Shown here: piece after piece, positions 36,136 to 49,000 of the stretch
How the letters are laid out: every line of letters begins with the position of its first letter
Numbering within the stretch: the first letter of the stretch is position 1
DNA from: Akebia trifoliata
Taxonomy: Eukaryota; Streptophyta; Magnoliopsida; Ranunculales; Lardizabalaceae
Assembly (NCBI GenBank): GCA_017979445.1
Contig: CM030704.1
Coordinates: forward strand, 17,777,658-17,841,657
Length of the DNA: 64,000 nucleotides
Reading direction: 5' to 3'
Program-made: the position numbers and the translations under genes
The notes under the pieces: generated by a model
Database searches by the model: none
What the model was told of the DNA's origin: nothing
What the model saw: the letters and a program-made list of their open reading frames with translations, nothing else

Positions 36136-37686
36136 AATAACTCCCTATCTCCAACAATTATCATTCCATACTTAGTTCAATATTCTTTTGAATCTCAATT
36201 CAGTTAGGGTCACCCAAAATAATCATTGATTGGACCATAAAAAATATATTTTTGGTTTGGACTAAGAATTGTATGCTTGTTCAAACAATCGAATCCGATG
36301 ATTAGTCATTGTGTTGAATGCCTATCTAATATTGCCATGATCTTGATATATATGCTAATTTTTTATCTTAATGATGTGATTTGATTAGTATATATTCATG
36401 TGGTATCAATACTGTGATGTAATGATCAGGCTTATAGGCCCATTTGTTTGAAAAACACCCCGGGCACACCCTACCCTGTTTTGCACACACCACTGGCATG
36501 TTTGTTGCTTTGCACTCTTGCATGTCCCATATAACCAACGTGGCACTAGTGCGTGTCCCGATCTCTTCAGAGATGCGACGTCATTCATGAAAACCACAAC
36601 TCCAGTCACGTACATTAGGATATATCAAACTGGGGCATCAGTACCGTTTGATTAGGTAACTCTGAAAGGTATATCGATGCACCCAAGCTGGAGCGACTTG
36701 AGCCTTTGACCTATTGTAAACCGCATAGTCACATGTCCCGATTGCCAACGTAGTACTAGTACGTGGTCCGTCCCCTCGTAGGATGCCAAACCATTTATAA
36801 AAGCTGCAACTCTTAACTTGTACCCATAGGTATATCAAAGATAATATAAGTACATCAATTGCACTTCTTGGTCAAAATTAGTGCCTAAGCGAGATCCTGC
36901 TCCGATGTACTACGATACTAGGAGGATAGACTATGTCTATTCTAGAAAAGAGGTGATTTAAGAGTGCCTTTGCTCAAGCATCGCACGCAACCTCTGATCT
37001 GGGGATTAAACTGGTTGCTTTTGACTTCAGAGAAGTGAGTTGAAGTCTTAGATTATCACCTATACGGTATATCAAATCAAGTCACCACGTATCAAAAGGT
37101 ATATAGGTGTACTTGGGCAAGGGTGGCCAAATAAATTGCTTTGCACGTAGTAAACTTAGAGTCTAAAAACCTTCATATAGGTCACGACTCGAACCGACTA
37201 TGGGTGTTCCCGGGTTGCTATAATCAATCCAACCAACAGGTAAATGGGCGAATCGATCCAGACCGTTCAAACTAGACCTGCAATATCGGTTCGACCTAAT
37301 GTGTTAAATGTAAATCAATTGGCCCAATCAATAAATTGATCAACATCAAACCGGTTGGACTAATTGGTTTTACTTTCAAAGATTAAAACCATTTTATACC
37401 AAAAAGATTCGATCTTAGGGTCAAATTAATTTGTCTGGTCAAAGGTTATATCCTAATCAAGGGTAGACCCGTGACTAATCTTACTCACATTCTTGGTAAA
37501 TATAGACTTACAGTGTATTTGGATTCGATATTTTCCACCGGAGGGCTAATTTATATCAAAATTTTAATCATGTGGTTAAGAGTCAAACCTTCAAAATCAA
37601 TGGTTAATTTAGGTGCCCCTAAATGTTCTAAACCCTCATCTGTGTCATTTTGGGTTCTTCAAAAGAGTCATCTAGTCAAAGTACCA
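36136..37686 (+). other. leader region of element B
   Basis: Matches the leader of A in reverse orientation: the ACTAGT/CTACGTTGG direct repeats (36510-36790), the shared hairpin block (36866-36985, stem TAGAC/GTCTA with loop TAT) and the small upstream frame (37471-37620). No gene expected. Confidence 0.6.
36866..36985 (+). promoter_or_regulatory. conserved leader block with TAGAC hairpin (element B copy)
   Basis: Counterpart of 11428-11560 (A) and 49098-49230 (D). The stem TAGAC/GTCTA is kept, while the loop reads TAT (GTA or TAC in the others). Confidence 0.5.
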
Positions 37687-37737
37687 ATGTCAAGTCCAAA
37701 TAATCCATCCACCCAGAAGGACCTTCTCTCTTTGTAG
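37687..37737 (+). pseudogene. gag: 16-codon gag remnant of element B
   Basis: The leader matches A up to and past the gag ATG (37687). About a dozen codons on, the sequence jumps to what follows the last Gag codons in A (the ATAATTGTCCC region matches the ATAACTG region after 9190), and a TAG follows at 37735. About 1.45 kb of gag is missing, leaving only the start codon region. B therefore encodes no protein. Confidence 0.65.
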
Positions 37738-39930
37738 ATAATTGTCCCTAGTTTTCTTTAAGTTTTAATCTAGTTTTCGTCAGTCTTTAAATCTAATTAG
37801 TTGTTTCAGTTACGTTAATCTTTCTTTAATTTTCAAGTTTTAGTCAAGTTTGTCAATCTATATTTTTCAATTCTAATTAAATATAGAAACTTCTGATTAT
37901 CATGCGTGTAATAATGATTTAAGCATAATATCTAACATGAGGATTGACTTAGAACTCACTAATCAAACTTAATAAATATTGGAATTAAATAGTACACTCA
38001 AGAAGTGTAAATTAGTGATACATTATCCTCAGGGGAACATGAGAGAATAATAAATTTACTTGAGAAATTCAACAATATTCCTATATGGTCTCAACAGAAT
38101 AGATTGCACCAGAATAAATCAAGACATAAAATTGAAGGTGAACTTCAAAGTCGAAGTTTATCGGTCAAGAATGATGTAGATGAAACCATCGACAAAGATG
38201 CTAAGACCCACAAGAAGGGATCCCTCATGTTTTTCACTCGAAAGAGAGAGTTCTCATTCACAAAAGAATGAAAGATTTTCTGGAAGTTCTAGAAAAGTTG
38301 AACAGTTAAATACAAAGAACTCAATCACACTCAATTTCATAGAAGAAGATTTAAGATTACTCTTTCTCATAAAAAGATTGAAGATTTCTCATTCACAAAA
38401 GAAGACCTTACTCGACAGAGCCATCAAGACATCAAGTTCCTAAAACTTTGACCAAATCAAGTAGTATTTCACCAAATGAGACCTTCTTTGATCTAACTAT
38501 TTTCCTGTTTTACCAAGAAAAAGATAACCTTCTTTAACCCCTCGCAGCCTTAAAAAAAAAGAATCAATAGCCTCTTCTTTCTGAATCACACCGACCAACC
38601 TTGGGAGGGAATCTTTGTATGAACTATGTTTTGACCTGATCCCAAAAGAAAAAAAGAAATACTTTGGGTACATAGGCAACCTGAGAAGTTACTTCAGGCC
38701 CGGTCACGCAAAGAATATGTGTATTCTCTTAAGAAAAGTGTCATCTAAAAAGAAAATCCCCTATTGAAAGTTTCAAAAGAAAAAAATGCCAAACTAAGGG
38801 CATTAGAAAAAAGAATCAAAAGAATTGATAAAAAGAAAAGAATGTCAAACTAGGGGCATTTAGAAAAAATCAAAATAATTGACAGAAAAGAGAGAATATC
38901 AAATTAGGGGCATTTTGGGAAGTTGAGCCTTATATCTTTTCTTTCTAAACCATATCCTAAGTCCACCTATTAAGTCATCCTGAATGCTAATTGACTCGGT
39001 TAAGGTTTAGGAAACCAAGAAGCTATCGAGTTGAATATTAAAGATCATCAAAAAAAAGAGAAGCCCGCTAAGTCGAAAATCCGAAAAAGACAACTTAGGC
39101 AAAAGTTAGGGCATAACCATGTAAAAGAAAGCCTGCTAGGTTGAAAACCTGAAAAGACGACCTAGGCAAAAATCAAGACATCTTTGGAAAAAGAAAAGAA
39201 AAACCCACTAGCTTGAAAACCTGAAAAGGCAACTTAAACAAAAATTAAGGCATCATCAAATGGGAGAAAAGGTCCCATCAAGAAGAAAAATTTAGAAAAA
39301 AGCTCATGCAGAAACTAGGAAATGTAGAACCATTCAAGTCATAACATTCATTTTTTCAAGAGCTCACATCCGACGAATACAATGTTGAAGTCGAAAAAAT
39401 CAGAAGTCATCTTGAACATTATAAGATCTTCAAGAATATGTTTACTTGTTCAAGTGCTCACTAATGGAAGATGTAGAATCATCAACTACTTCAAAGAGAA
39501 AGATCTTCTATTCTAATATTTATCAAGATTTTTTAAGTCCAGCTCAAGCATTTTTCAAAAGAAATTTGAAAGAAAATTATCAATTCCTTATTGCACATAT
39601 GATAGTCTAAAGAGTCTTAAATTTAAGGGAATGTCAGTTCTTCTATCTGTCATACATCAGAGTCCATATTTTTCAAACGTAATCCATTCCATCAGTCTCT
39701 TAGTCAAGTCCCAGTTAAAGCCAACCTTGAAACTAGGGGCATTTTGAAGGTCATTTAATTTCAAAATTTTGTTCTTAATCACATGATAAAAAGAAAAATC
39801 TTACTTAAAAGTCCGATGAAGTCCAATGATAATTATGAATCTAGATGCATGATAAGCTAATAAAAGTCAGATCTTTCAAACTTTGAGCTCAATTTTGAAT
39901 CATAGAATGAATTAATACGATTGTTTAAGT
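37738..39930 (+). other. non-coding spacer of element B
   Basis: Counterpart of 7046-9185 in A, including the GACGACCTAGGCAAAA-type and TAGGGGCATT-type small repeats. No pol motifs; small open frames (38180-38443) are not conserved. Confidence 0.55.
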
Positions 39931-39934
39931 TCTT

Positions 39935-40625
39935 GTAAATCTAAGCTTGAGAAACGTGGCTTAGTGAGTTCGAGTCTGAGAAACGAGACTCCAACTTTTT
40001 TGAATCATATAAGGAATTAATAGGATTGTTTAAGTTCCTATAAATTTGAGCCCGAGAAACGTGGCTTAGTGAGTTCGAGTCCGAGAAACGAGACTCCAAC
40101 TTTTTTTTGAATCATAGAATGAATTAATAAGATTGTTTAAATTCCTATAAATCTAAGCCCGAGAAACGTGGCTTAGTAAATTCGAGTCCGAGAAATGAGA
40201 CTCCAACTTTTTTTTGAATCATAGAATGAATTAATAGGATTATTTAAGTTCCTATAAATCTGAGCCCGAGAAACGTGGCTTAGTGAGTTCGAGTCTAAGA
40301 AATGAGACTCCAACTTTTTTTGAATCATAGAATGAATTAATAGGATTGTTTAAGTTCCTATAAATCTAAGCCCGAGAAACGTAGCTTAGTAAATTCGAGT
40401 CAAAGAAACGAGACTCCAATTTTTTTTAATCATAGAATGAATTAATAGGATTGTTTAAGTTCCTATAAATCTTAGTCCGAGAAGAGTAGCTCTAATAAGT
40501 TCGAGTCTGAAAAATGATACTCCAATTTTTTTGAATCATAAAATGAATTAATAGGATTGTTTAAGTTTCTTAGCCCGAGAAGCATGGCTACAATAGGCTC
40601 TAGTCCGATAAACGAGACTCAAATT
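39935..40625 (+). repeat. tandem stem-loop array of element B (period about 107 bp)
   Basis: About seven units. Each full unit has two stem-loops: TAAGCC, 10 nt, GGCTTA and GAGTC, 10 nt, GACTC, both with a CGAGAAACG-like loop. Later units show decayed or altered stems such as TAGCC/GGCTA. Array A repeats mainly the GAGTC half; array B repeats both halves. Confidence 0.85.
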
Positions 40626-41066
40626 TTTTTGAACTCTAAAAAAGAATTTCAAATAGGATTTAACGAAGTTCTTACAATGTTATGACACTAATTACCTCAT
40701 TGTTCAACCTTGCCATGATTGTTTTCGTTGCATAAGCACATTTCAATTTTGAATCATTATTATCAATATGAGAAGATCTCTAGGCCTGACACATTTTTAC
40801 TCCGTAAGCATCACACCATTGCACACACGTGCACTTTTACATTAGTCAAGGAGAATTTTCTAAAATTTGAGGATCTGACATCGTTAGTAAGAATTCAAAC
40901 TTGAGGACCTGACAATTTTGTTTGGGGAGAGTTTTACCCTCAAGGATCCAAACGTCTCGACAAATTGCTAAATCAGGCTGCAAAATAAACTGTCACTAGC
41001 TTTGGCATTCAAATATCGTATTATCTACTGAAATAGATTTGCTATCTAGTTTGCTTCAACCCCCTC

Positions 41067-41081
41067 CCAAAGAGGGGCATC
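41067..41081 (+). other. polypurine tract of element B
   Basis: CCCAAAGAGGGGCATC directly before TGTAGACACC of the 3' LTR; same tract as in A. Confidence 0.75.
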
Positions 41082-42596
41082 TGTAGACACCCCATTTTTG
41101 CACTCGCCTGATTACTCAAGTCCTCAACCCGATTGCAACGGTTCCTAATGATGGATAATTATTCCAATGCTTTGTTTGTTATCAGATATATTTCAGAAAT
41201 TCAGATGAAGTATCTCAAACTAACAAAACTGTAGAAATAATGCTACATTAGGAAAATATAACTCCAAAAACATAAAAATCATCATCTTGCTAACAAAAAG
41301 AAGCTTTACGATAAAAATCACTAAAAAATGACCAAATTATCAAAAATACCCCTTACCTAAAAACATCCCTAGAGCTTACATTACGCTTAGGAAAACCATT
41401 TCGAACACATAAAACAACAAATCGAAATCAAATAAATAATTTTGCCAATTTTCACAAAATTTGATAAAATTATGAAAATACCCTTCATAAAGTTCACAAC
41501 CATTTTGTACAAAAATTTTTATAAATGACACAAACTAATATTCTGGAACATTGAAAAATAACTTAAAATGCAAAAAAGTCCTCTCCAAGGGTAAAATGGT
41601 AATTTTACAATTTTAATAATTAAAATTTTTTAAATTAATAATTAAAATAGTAATTAATGTAAAGTGAAACCCTAACGAAAATTAAATTCAATCAAGTAAG
41701 ACTCAAGTCAAATCTTAAAATCAATTCAACCAAGTAAGACTTAAGTCAAATCTTAAAATTAAGTCAATCAAGCAAGACGTAAGTCAAAATCCTAAAGTCA
41801 AGTCAATCAAGTGAGACTTAAGTCAAAATCCTAATCAATCTAATAAGACTAAAGTCAAAACCCTAAAAGAATTCTAATTAAATTATAACACTAACTCTAG
41901 AATTTTAATTAAACTCAAACACTAACTTTATTTTAAAATAATTCTAATTAAACACTAACTCTATTTAAAAAGTACTTAAAAAATATATAAATAGGGGTCT
42001 CTACAACCTATTTTCGTACCAAAGAGAAAATCTTAGAAAAAGTAGGTTAAGAAGCCTCACCAACCTTCTCAAAATCCTAATTTTGAAGCCCTAACTCCTT
42101 ACCTAACATCCATACCCCAACTTTAGCTCAAAAAATACCTAAAACCCCTTCTAAAATACCTTGAAATCCATAAAAAATCAGAAAAATCATAGATCTCAGA
42201 AGAAGATACCTCAACTTGGAGATCGGAAATCAGATCCGGTGACAGAACGAAACGAGGAGTACTGTATAAGAAGCTGCTCTATCAGATCTGAGGGAACAAA
42301 ACCTTTGCATTTGAAAAAGGTGACTATTTTTATTTTTTATTATTATTATTTGTCTTTTTAGCAATGTAGTTTATTTGAGAATTAGTAGAGACCGATGTTT
42401 GCCGGGCGGGGTTGGTACCTAACACCTTCGAACTCTGTAGCGTGATCCCCAGACCCGTATTTTTCTTTCGTAGATTAGTATTATTTGTTTTTTAGTGTCA
42501 GTGTTCGATTCCTGGACCATAATAACTAAGTGGCAACTCCCAAACCTCAAAAGTCAAAAGCGGATCTGCACACCCCGCGCATCGAGGACGTTTTCA
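41082..42596 (+). repeat. 3' LTR of element B
   Basis: 1,515 bp, partner of 33402-34976. TATA box ATATATAAATAG near 41983-41994. It lacks a stretch of about 40 bp present in the 5' LTR near 33860-33900 and differs at scattered sites. Confidence 0.9.
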
Positions 42597-44108
42597 AACT
42601 ACTACTTCACTGTACGACATGTTAATGCCAGTTTCTCGAAAATTACTTCAGGGGGTCCATCCTGGTGATGAGCATAGTTGAGTAACTAACCAAATAGTAG
42701 TGTAGTCATTGAGATGCCCAGACTAATGCACAGCAAGTCTTCTCAAGTGTCGAATATTTTACTTCGTACTTGGTGAATTTCTTACTGAGATAGTAGATGG
42801 CATGTTCCTTCCGTCCTGATTCATCAAGTTGCCCTAACAGACACCCCATTGATGTTTCTTGCACTGAGATGTACATCAGAAGAGGTCACCGTGAAGTAGG
42901 AGGGACTAAGACTAATGGATTGAGCAGATATTGCTTGATCTTGTCGAATACTTCTTGACAGTCTCTGTTCCACTTCGAGACGTATATTTCCTTAGTAGCT
43001 TGAAAACTAGCTGACAGATAGGCGTGAGTTGAGCAATAAATCGACTGATATACTGTATTTTTCCTAAAAATACCCGAACATCTCTCGCTGAAACGGGTGC
43101 TTTCATCTCGAGGATATACTTGATTTTCACAAGATCTATCTCGATGCCCCTTTTGCTAACGATGAATCCCAATAGCTTACCTGATGTTGTCCCGAACACA
43201 CACTTTACTGGATTGAGCCTTAAGCTATACTTCTTTAGCCTGTCAAACAGTTTCTTAAGATTTACCAGATGGTCTTCTTCAATGTCAAATTTAGCGATCA
43301 TGTCGTCTACGTAGACTTTCATTTCTTTATGAATCATATAGTGGAATAATACGGTCATTGCCCGTTGGTAAGTCACCCTGCTTTCTTTAACCTGAATGAC
43401 ATTACTTTGTAGTGAAACGTGCCCCATGGTGTGATGAATGCTATTTTTTCTAGTCTTCTTCTGTCATTTTTATCCGATTATAACCTAAGAAGTCGTCCAT
43501 GAACGAAAATATGTCGTGCCCTGCCGTACTATCGACCAGAGTGTCGATGTGTGATAGTGGAAAATCAACCTTAGGACTGACTTTGTTCAGGTCTCGATAG
43601 TCAACACACATGTGTACCTTCCCATCTTTCTTGGGTATTGGTACAACGTTAGCTAACCTCATCTTTGACCTTGAGGGTCCATTCTGGTTTTAGCCTTCTC
43701 AATTTATGTTTGATCAGCTTGCTTCCGGGAGTAATCGGTAGCTTGTGTACAACAAGATCTGTATCTAAACCCGGCATATTTATGTATGACCATGCGAAGA
43801 TGTCTAGATACTTTCGTAAGAGTTCGACTATTTCTTCTTTCTGTTGCGACATTAATAAGGCTCCGATCTTGACAATTCGTGGGTCCTCTTCGGTACCAAG
43901 ATTGATTGAATACGTATCCTCGATGTTTGGCTAAACACCTTTTTCATGACGCTTTACCAAGTCTTTGATTTCTTTAGGCGGCTACTCCATTTCGTCCTCA
44001 GATTCTTCTTCGATCCCCATGAGGTCTAAGTCGAGTTCAAGATCGAAATCATACTCGTCCCTTTCAAATTCTATTTTATCTAGATACTCATTTGATTGAG
44101 ACAGATCC
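42597..44108 (-). pseudogene. pol: pol of element D, middle part: reverse transcriptase and first RNase H
   Basis: Starts after a probable intron (44109-44250). The linker (DLSQSNEYLDKIEFERDEYD) leads to EEIVELLRKYLDIFAWSYINMPGLDT, the typical entry to a gypsy RT. Then come the RT motifs IPKKDGKVHMCVDYRDLNKVSPK, FSFMDDFLGYN and the catalytic YVDD (43302-43313, intact). The gypsy-type RNase H follows (SVQETSMGCLLGQLDESGRKEHAIYYLSKKF, then LEKTCCALVWA) and is cut by element B at 42597. Frameshifts lie between 43852 and 43662 and between 43662 and 43427. Stops in the linker at GAG-TAG-CCG and GTT-TAG-CCA are likely changed Trp and Gln codons. RT copies the element RNA into DNA. Confidence 0.88.
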
Positions 44109-44250
44109 CTTGAAAACTCTTTTTTTGGTTTTTAGAAAATATTTATTTTTTTTATCATTTTGAAAGATTTTTTATTTTTTTGTCTTTTGAGAAATTTTTG
44201 ATTTTTTTGCTTTTTGAGAGATATTTATTTTTTTGTGATTTTCTATATAC
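44109..44250 (-). other. probable pol intron of element D
   Basis: About 142 bp. On the minus strand: donor CTCAG|GTATATAG (GT at 44250-44249), A-rich interior with stops in all frames, acceptor TTTTCAAG (AG at 44110-44109). It lies between protease and RT, exactly where Ogre elements are known to carry a spliced intron. Confidence 0.5.
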
Positions 44251-46763
44251 CTGAGATAAGAATAACAATCATGCAAATTCATTATTAAAGATAGGGAGCC
44301 CTCAAAACAGTCTTTACCCGAGGACGAGGGCTCATTATGATCCTCAGGCAAACTAGATTCGTTTAACAGCATTTTTTTAGGAGGCCTCAACAGCCTCGAG
44401 GGTTAATGGGAATTCCTCCCAATTATTCAAAACTTTCCCTTCTCTGAAGGGGCGAATGAGATGTGAAAGTGATTTGTTGGGTTATTTGATCGGTGATTCG
44501 GAGATGACCATGATCTCCGATTGATTGTTGTTGTCGGGTTGGGACTTAGTCCCTCCCAAGCTTGGTAGGATGACGACTGATGCCTAGTCAATGCTGATAG
44601 GGAAGGGTGATTCATTCCCCTTACTTTTGATGATTTCCCCCTTTGTGGATTCTAGAGCAGTCTCTGATAGACTTTCGTCAGAATCCTCATTAAATAAGAC
44701 ATCAATGCCTTCTACGAAGGATAATCGGGACTCAACGACTGAGTCTTCTTGAATGTGCAGAGGTTTGAGATTTACCATTTTTGGTTTTTTTACTGGTTTT
44801 ATCGTCGATGGTTCTGATAAGCTGTCAGGTCTAGTTTGAGACTTCGAAAAACTAACATTGATTTGAGGAACTTTGCCTAGATTCCAGATATTTGGTTCAC
44901 GATTTTGCTTTTTGGCTAACCCAAGTTCTCTTTTCTTATCGTTCATTTCTGCTATGTCCTTTTTCGTGCGCCTAAATCCCAATCCGAAATAAGGATTGTG
45001 TTTTTTTGCTTCGACCGGTATAGTTTTCCCATTTCCTTTCGGTCCCAACCCTTGCCTAGGTCGGTAACCTACTATCTTCAGAACTCGTCCGATCATCAGA
45101 TTTTCCCTTGACAGTTTCGCCTTCACCTTCTTTTTTCCCTTCTCAACATGATTGACAATGGCGAATTGATAGGAATGGTATAGCGCATTGTCCTTCATCA
45201 TTTTAATGTCAATGAATGGAACGTTCGGAGTTCTTCTAGCTGGGATGAGATTTTCTGTTAGTACCGATATCATTCTCTGCCCCATGATGAATTTGACTCT
45301 TTAGTATAGAGAAGAAGGTACAGCCCCAGCAATATGGATACACGGCCTACCCAGCAGTAAGTTGAAAGTCGTTAGTATTTTCATGACTTCAAACGTACAT
45401 GGGCCTATTGTGATCGATAAATCCACCTCTCCCAAAGAGTCCCTTCTTGAACTGTCAAAGCCTCAAACAACCTTGTTGTTGGGCTTGACATGTGACCAAT
45501 CAGTATTGAGTTTTTTGAAGGTTTCAAACAGACAAACATTAAGCGCTGAGCCATTATCAATCAGCACCCTGGCAATCATCATGCCCTTGCACATGACAAT
45601 GATGTTTAATGGTTCTACGTGCCCCCGCCTTTTAGGCACAAATTAATTCTCTGTGAAAATAATGGGATTGGGGGCCATGATCTGACCAACTGTTTGCTCT
45701 AATTGTGCTGGTGAGGTAGTTGCAAGTACATGCGATTTTTTCAAAACTCTCGGTAATGCCTCTTGGTATTCTTCTGACTTTTGCATCAGACCCAGAATAC
45801 TGATTTGAGCTGGTTGTTTGTTCAATTGGTCCATTATATTATACTTACTCTTTCGAATGAGCTTAATGAAGTCTGCAGCCTCTTTGTCAGTCACTTTTGC
45901 CTTATCTTCTGTCTTGTTATCTTTGTACAACTTACCATTTCCCTTTGCCTTCATTTTTTCTTCATCCGTCACCTCTTTTGCGGTCTCTTTTGTTTCTTCC
46001 CTGATGTTGACCCCATTTTCTGGTAATTTCTGGCATCTTCCTACCTTTGTCATATGGTTGATATCAGCCACTATTACTTTCTTTATGGTCTCAACCCCCG
46101 TGGTTGTGGTGATAGTGGTCCCATAACTCCATGAAACTACCTGGTTGGAACTATAGGGGAATGGTTTAGGTGAGCGTATGGTCATGGGAGGTGGATCAGA
46201 TTTTACATTGAGAATGAGGGGTGGTGGTGATGATTTGGATGTAGTGATAGTGGGAGGAGTTACGTGAGGAGTTGATGGAATGTATGGAATGACAAGCGGT
46301 GGACGTGAAGATGAAGTATATGGTATATGAAGGGGGGTCGGGTTGATCCTTGAGAATTTGGTAGTGTGTAAGGTATAACAAGAAGAGGTCGGGTCAAATT
46401 TTGATGGTTTGGTGATCCGTAAGGTATAACTAAAGGTGGTCGGGTAGCAGTATTTTGATGAGTAGGATGGATGGTAAGGTCGGCCAATGTGAGTGGTAAT
46501 TGTGAATTTTGATATGAATTTGTTGTGTAGTAGTTGACTGTGTTAACCGTTGACGTCTTTGATTCTTTTGTTAAATGGACCCTGATTTTTGCCCCGATAG
46601 GGGCTATCAAGTCTGATGGATTGAAGTCGAGTTCTCCACAAATGACATTTACCCTGTGCCCACTCCCCTCTCCATTGTGAGTGGGTAAGGGGTTTTGATT
46701 GATGATCTGTTGTTGGGGCGAGTTGGGAGGTCCATCTAAGATGAGAGCCTTCTTATCGATCAA
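44251..46763 (-). pseudogene. protease region and C-terminal linker of element D
   Basis: Aspartic protease that cuts the Gag-Pol precursor. Catalytic motif VLIDNGSALNV (DNGS at 45547-45558), followed by VVRGFDSSRRDSLGEVDL and LLGRPCIHIAGAVPSSL, the usual Ogre-type order. Next, the 233-codon frame 45285-44584 contains a G-patch-like stretch (GYRPRQGLGPKGNGKTIPV, about residues 75-93), also usual after protease in Tat/Ogre elements. Upstream (46763-45643) is a Thr/Asn/Pro-rich linker. Stops at 45643 and after SSLY, and a lost frame near 44584, show decay. Confidence 0.8.
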
Positions 46764-46766
46764 ATT

Positions 46767-48212
46767 TTATACTTGATGTTTGAGTTGCCAGTATTGATTT
46801 GTAGAGTGCCTTGGTGCACCCATATAAAATTCGCAAAATAAATTGAGGTTGTACCTTGGCCCTTTAACTGCCTCAGGATTCGGTGAACATTTTGCAAGAT
46901 ACTCACCTCTGAACAAAATTGGCAGTAATTCCAATAGTGTCATAAGTAACCTGGTAAACACTCTATTTACCCTGTTGGATCGTGCCTGCTGGTTCTGCCC
47001 ATATAGTGATGCCTGCAGTGCGACCCGTGGAGGGTTTGCTCTGAATTGATTTGGAGGTGCAAGGTTCCACGTTGGTGGTGCTGGTGCCCATGAAGTTGAT
47101 GGCGTTGGTGGTCTTGGTGCTGGTAAGGGGATGAAGAGGGGTCGATTAGGCTGTACGTTGTTAACCTGTGTTTCTTCCCTCCTCTTTCCTGTGGGCACTG
47201 GCTTTTTCTGAAAAGGGATTCCTGCTGTTACCCCTAGACTTGTAAAATCAAAGATCAGGCCAGTTCGGATCCCATCCTCGATCCGGTCTGCTACTTGTAC
47301 CAGATTTGAGAACGTGCATGTAGTATGCCCTACCAGGTACGTATAGAAGGCATGACGTAGTGTCGAGATAAACGTGATGTTCATCTCTTGTTCGATCATT
47401 GCGGGCCATACTTGTAAGGCAAACTCTCGCCACCTCTGTACATACTCTTTCACCGTTTCCCTCTGTTTCCTTGTCATCTTCGTCATGTCGTTCCGATCTA
47501 AACCAACATTCATATTGAATCGGTAATTGTGCCAGAACATTTCTGTCAGGTCTTGCCAACTCTTTATGAGTGTGTGGTTTAATCTGGAAAATCATTTGAG
47601 TGCCGACCCCGTCAAACTCCTCTGAAATAATTGTACCAACAGCCTATCATCCTCGTCATATTGGCACATAGACTCACAATACAACTTCAGATGTGACAAC
47701 GGACACCCCACCCCGTTGTATTTTTCAAATTCTGGACATTTGAACTTGATCAGTAATTGAGCATTGGGGTAGAAACAAAGGTTTTTGAACCGAGTTCTAC
47801 TCATGGTGTTGAGGCATTTCATCCTTCTCATTTCTTCTTGTAGAGACTTTATTTACTTAGCCAGTTTTTCATCAGTTGCGCTTTTGGCCTCGGTGGCCCT
47901 GTACTCACATTCGTCATCAGGAATGACCACAGGAAGTGGTCGATTCTGTGGAATATAGAGCAGGGGGCCCTGGTATTCAAGCACTACAGGAGGCATGGTG
48001 GTCTGTGGTCCCTGTGGAGGTTACTCGGGTAGATCCTGATTTGATCCGGACACGTGTTGTTGTATTGTTTGGGTTTGTATGATGCTGGCGTTGGCTAATA
48101 CGGCACTTACCATTTTTTCTTACCTCTCAATTATTTTTAATAGTGTTATTATTTGTGGATCGATACCTGACGTTTCGACCGCTGGGGGCTATGTCGGTTC
48201 GGAAGAACTCAT
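46767..48212 (-). pseudogene. gag: Gag of element D
   Basis: Capsid and nucleocapsid protein. Start taken at ATG 48212 (MSSSEPT), though several stops follow in the first 130 codons. Capsid motifs: FEKYNGVGCPLSHLKLYCESM, LVQLFQRSLTGSALK, then a stop at 47592-47594 (TGA where Trp is expected), and after a frame change LTEMFWHNYRFNMNVGLDR, VKEYVQRWREFALQVWP and YLVGHTTCTFSNLVQVADRIEDGI. A Pro-rich stretch leads to a degenerate zinc knuckle CEFYMGAPRHSTNQYWQLKHQ. A TAA at 46767 ends it where relatives continue (Gln expected) toward protease. Same Gag family as element A but clearly diverged. Confidence 0.82.
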
Positions 48213-48383
48213 GGTGACTATAGATGATCTAAGAAAAATGGAGGTACCTCTGGCTGCTTATATTTCTTTCGTTTGGCCACCTGTGGATACAAAAGACCAA
48301 GCGTTATTATTTTGTTTACAAAAATAAAAATGCATGATGTTTTATTAGATCAGGTAAAGTTATTTATTATGAGTTTTAACAAA

Positions 48384-49000
48384 AAAGTAATTTCTCGGCG
48401 CGGAGCCGGCATCAGCACGGAGTTGGTGAGGTGCTTTAGAAAATAATTACATCAACATGGAGCTGGCATCGACACAGAGTCGGCATCAACATGGAGTTAG
48501 CATCAGCGCAGAACTGACATTGACATGGACTCGGTGAAATATTTTGAAAACGTAATTACATCAACACAGAGCTGGCATCGACACGGAGTCGGCAACAACA
48601 CGGAGTTGGCATCAGCACGGAGCTAGCATCGACACGGAGTCGGTAAAATTTTTTTGAAAAAGTTGTTTCATCAACACGGAGCTGGCATCGACACGAAGTC
48701 GGGAAAATATTTTGGAAAAGTCATTTCATCAGCACGGAGCTGGCATCGACACGAAGTCGGGAAAATATTTTGAAAAAGTAATTTCATCAGCACGGAGCTG
48801 GCATCGACACGGAGTCGGGAAAATATTTGGAAAAAGTGATCTCATCAGCACGGAATTGGCATCAATACGGAGTCAGAAAAATATTTTGAAAAAGTAATTT
48901 CATCAACATAGAGCTGGCATTAACACGGAGTCGGAAAAATATTTTTTAAAAGTAATTTCATCAGCACGGAGCTGGCATCGACACGGAGTCGGTAAAATAT
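48384..49000 (-). repeat. tandem repeat, about 59-bp unit
   Basis: About ten units built on CACGGAGCTGGCATCGACA and CGGAGTCGG followed by AAAATATTTTGAAAAAGTAATTTC. The first units also show an 18-bp sub-repeat. No stable reading frame. Confidence 0.85.

Larger units (their letters stand above)
33402..42596 (+). mobile_element. Element B: non-autonomous relative of A, gag deleted, nested in D pol
   Basis: 9,195 bp, with LTRs 33402-34976 and 41082-42596. Flanks are AACTG (33397-33401) and AACTA (42597-42601), a duplication with one change. Plus strand: primer-binding site, A-rich stretch, leader, 16-codon gag remnant, spacer, stem-loop array, polypurine tract. It is the same family as A by LTR, leader, spacer and array. 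It interrupts D between its gypsy-type RNase H and archaeal-type RNase H, so it arrived after D. Confidence 0.9.
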
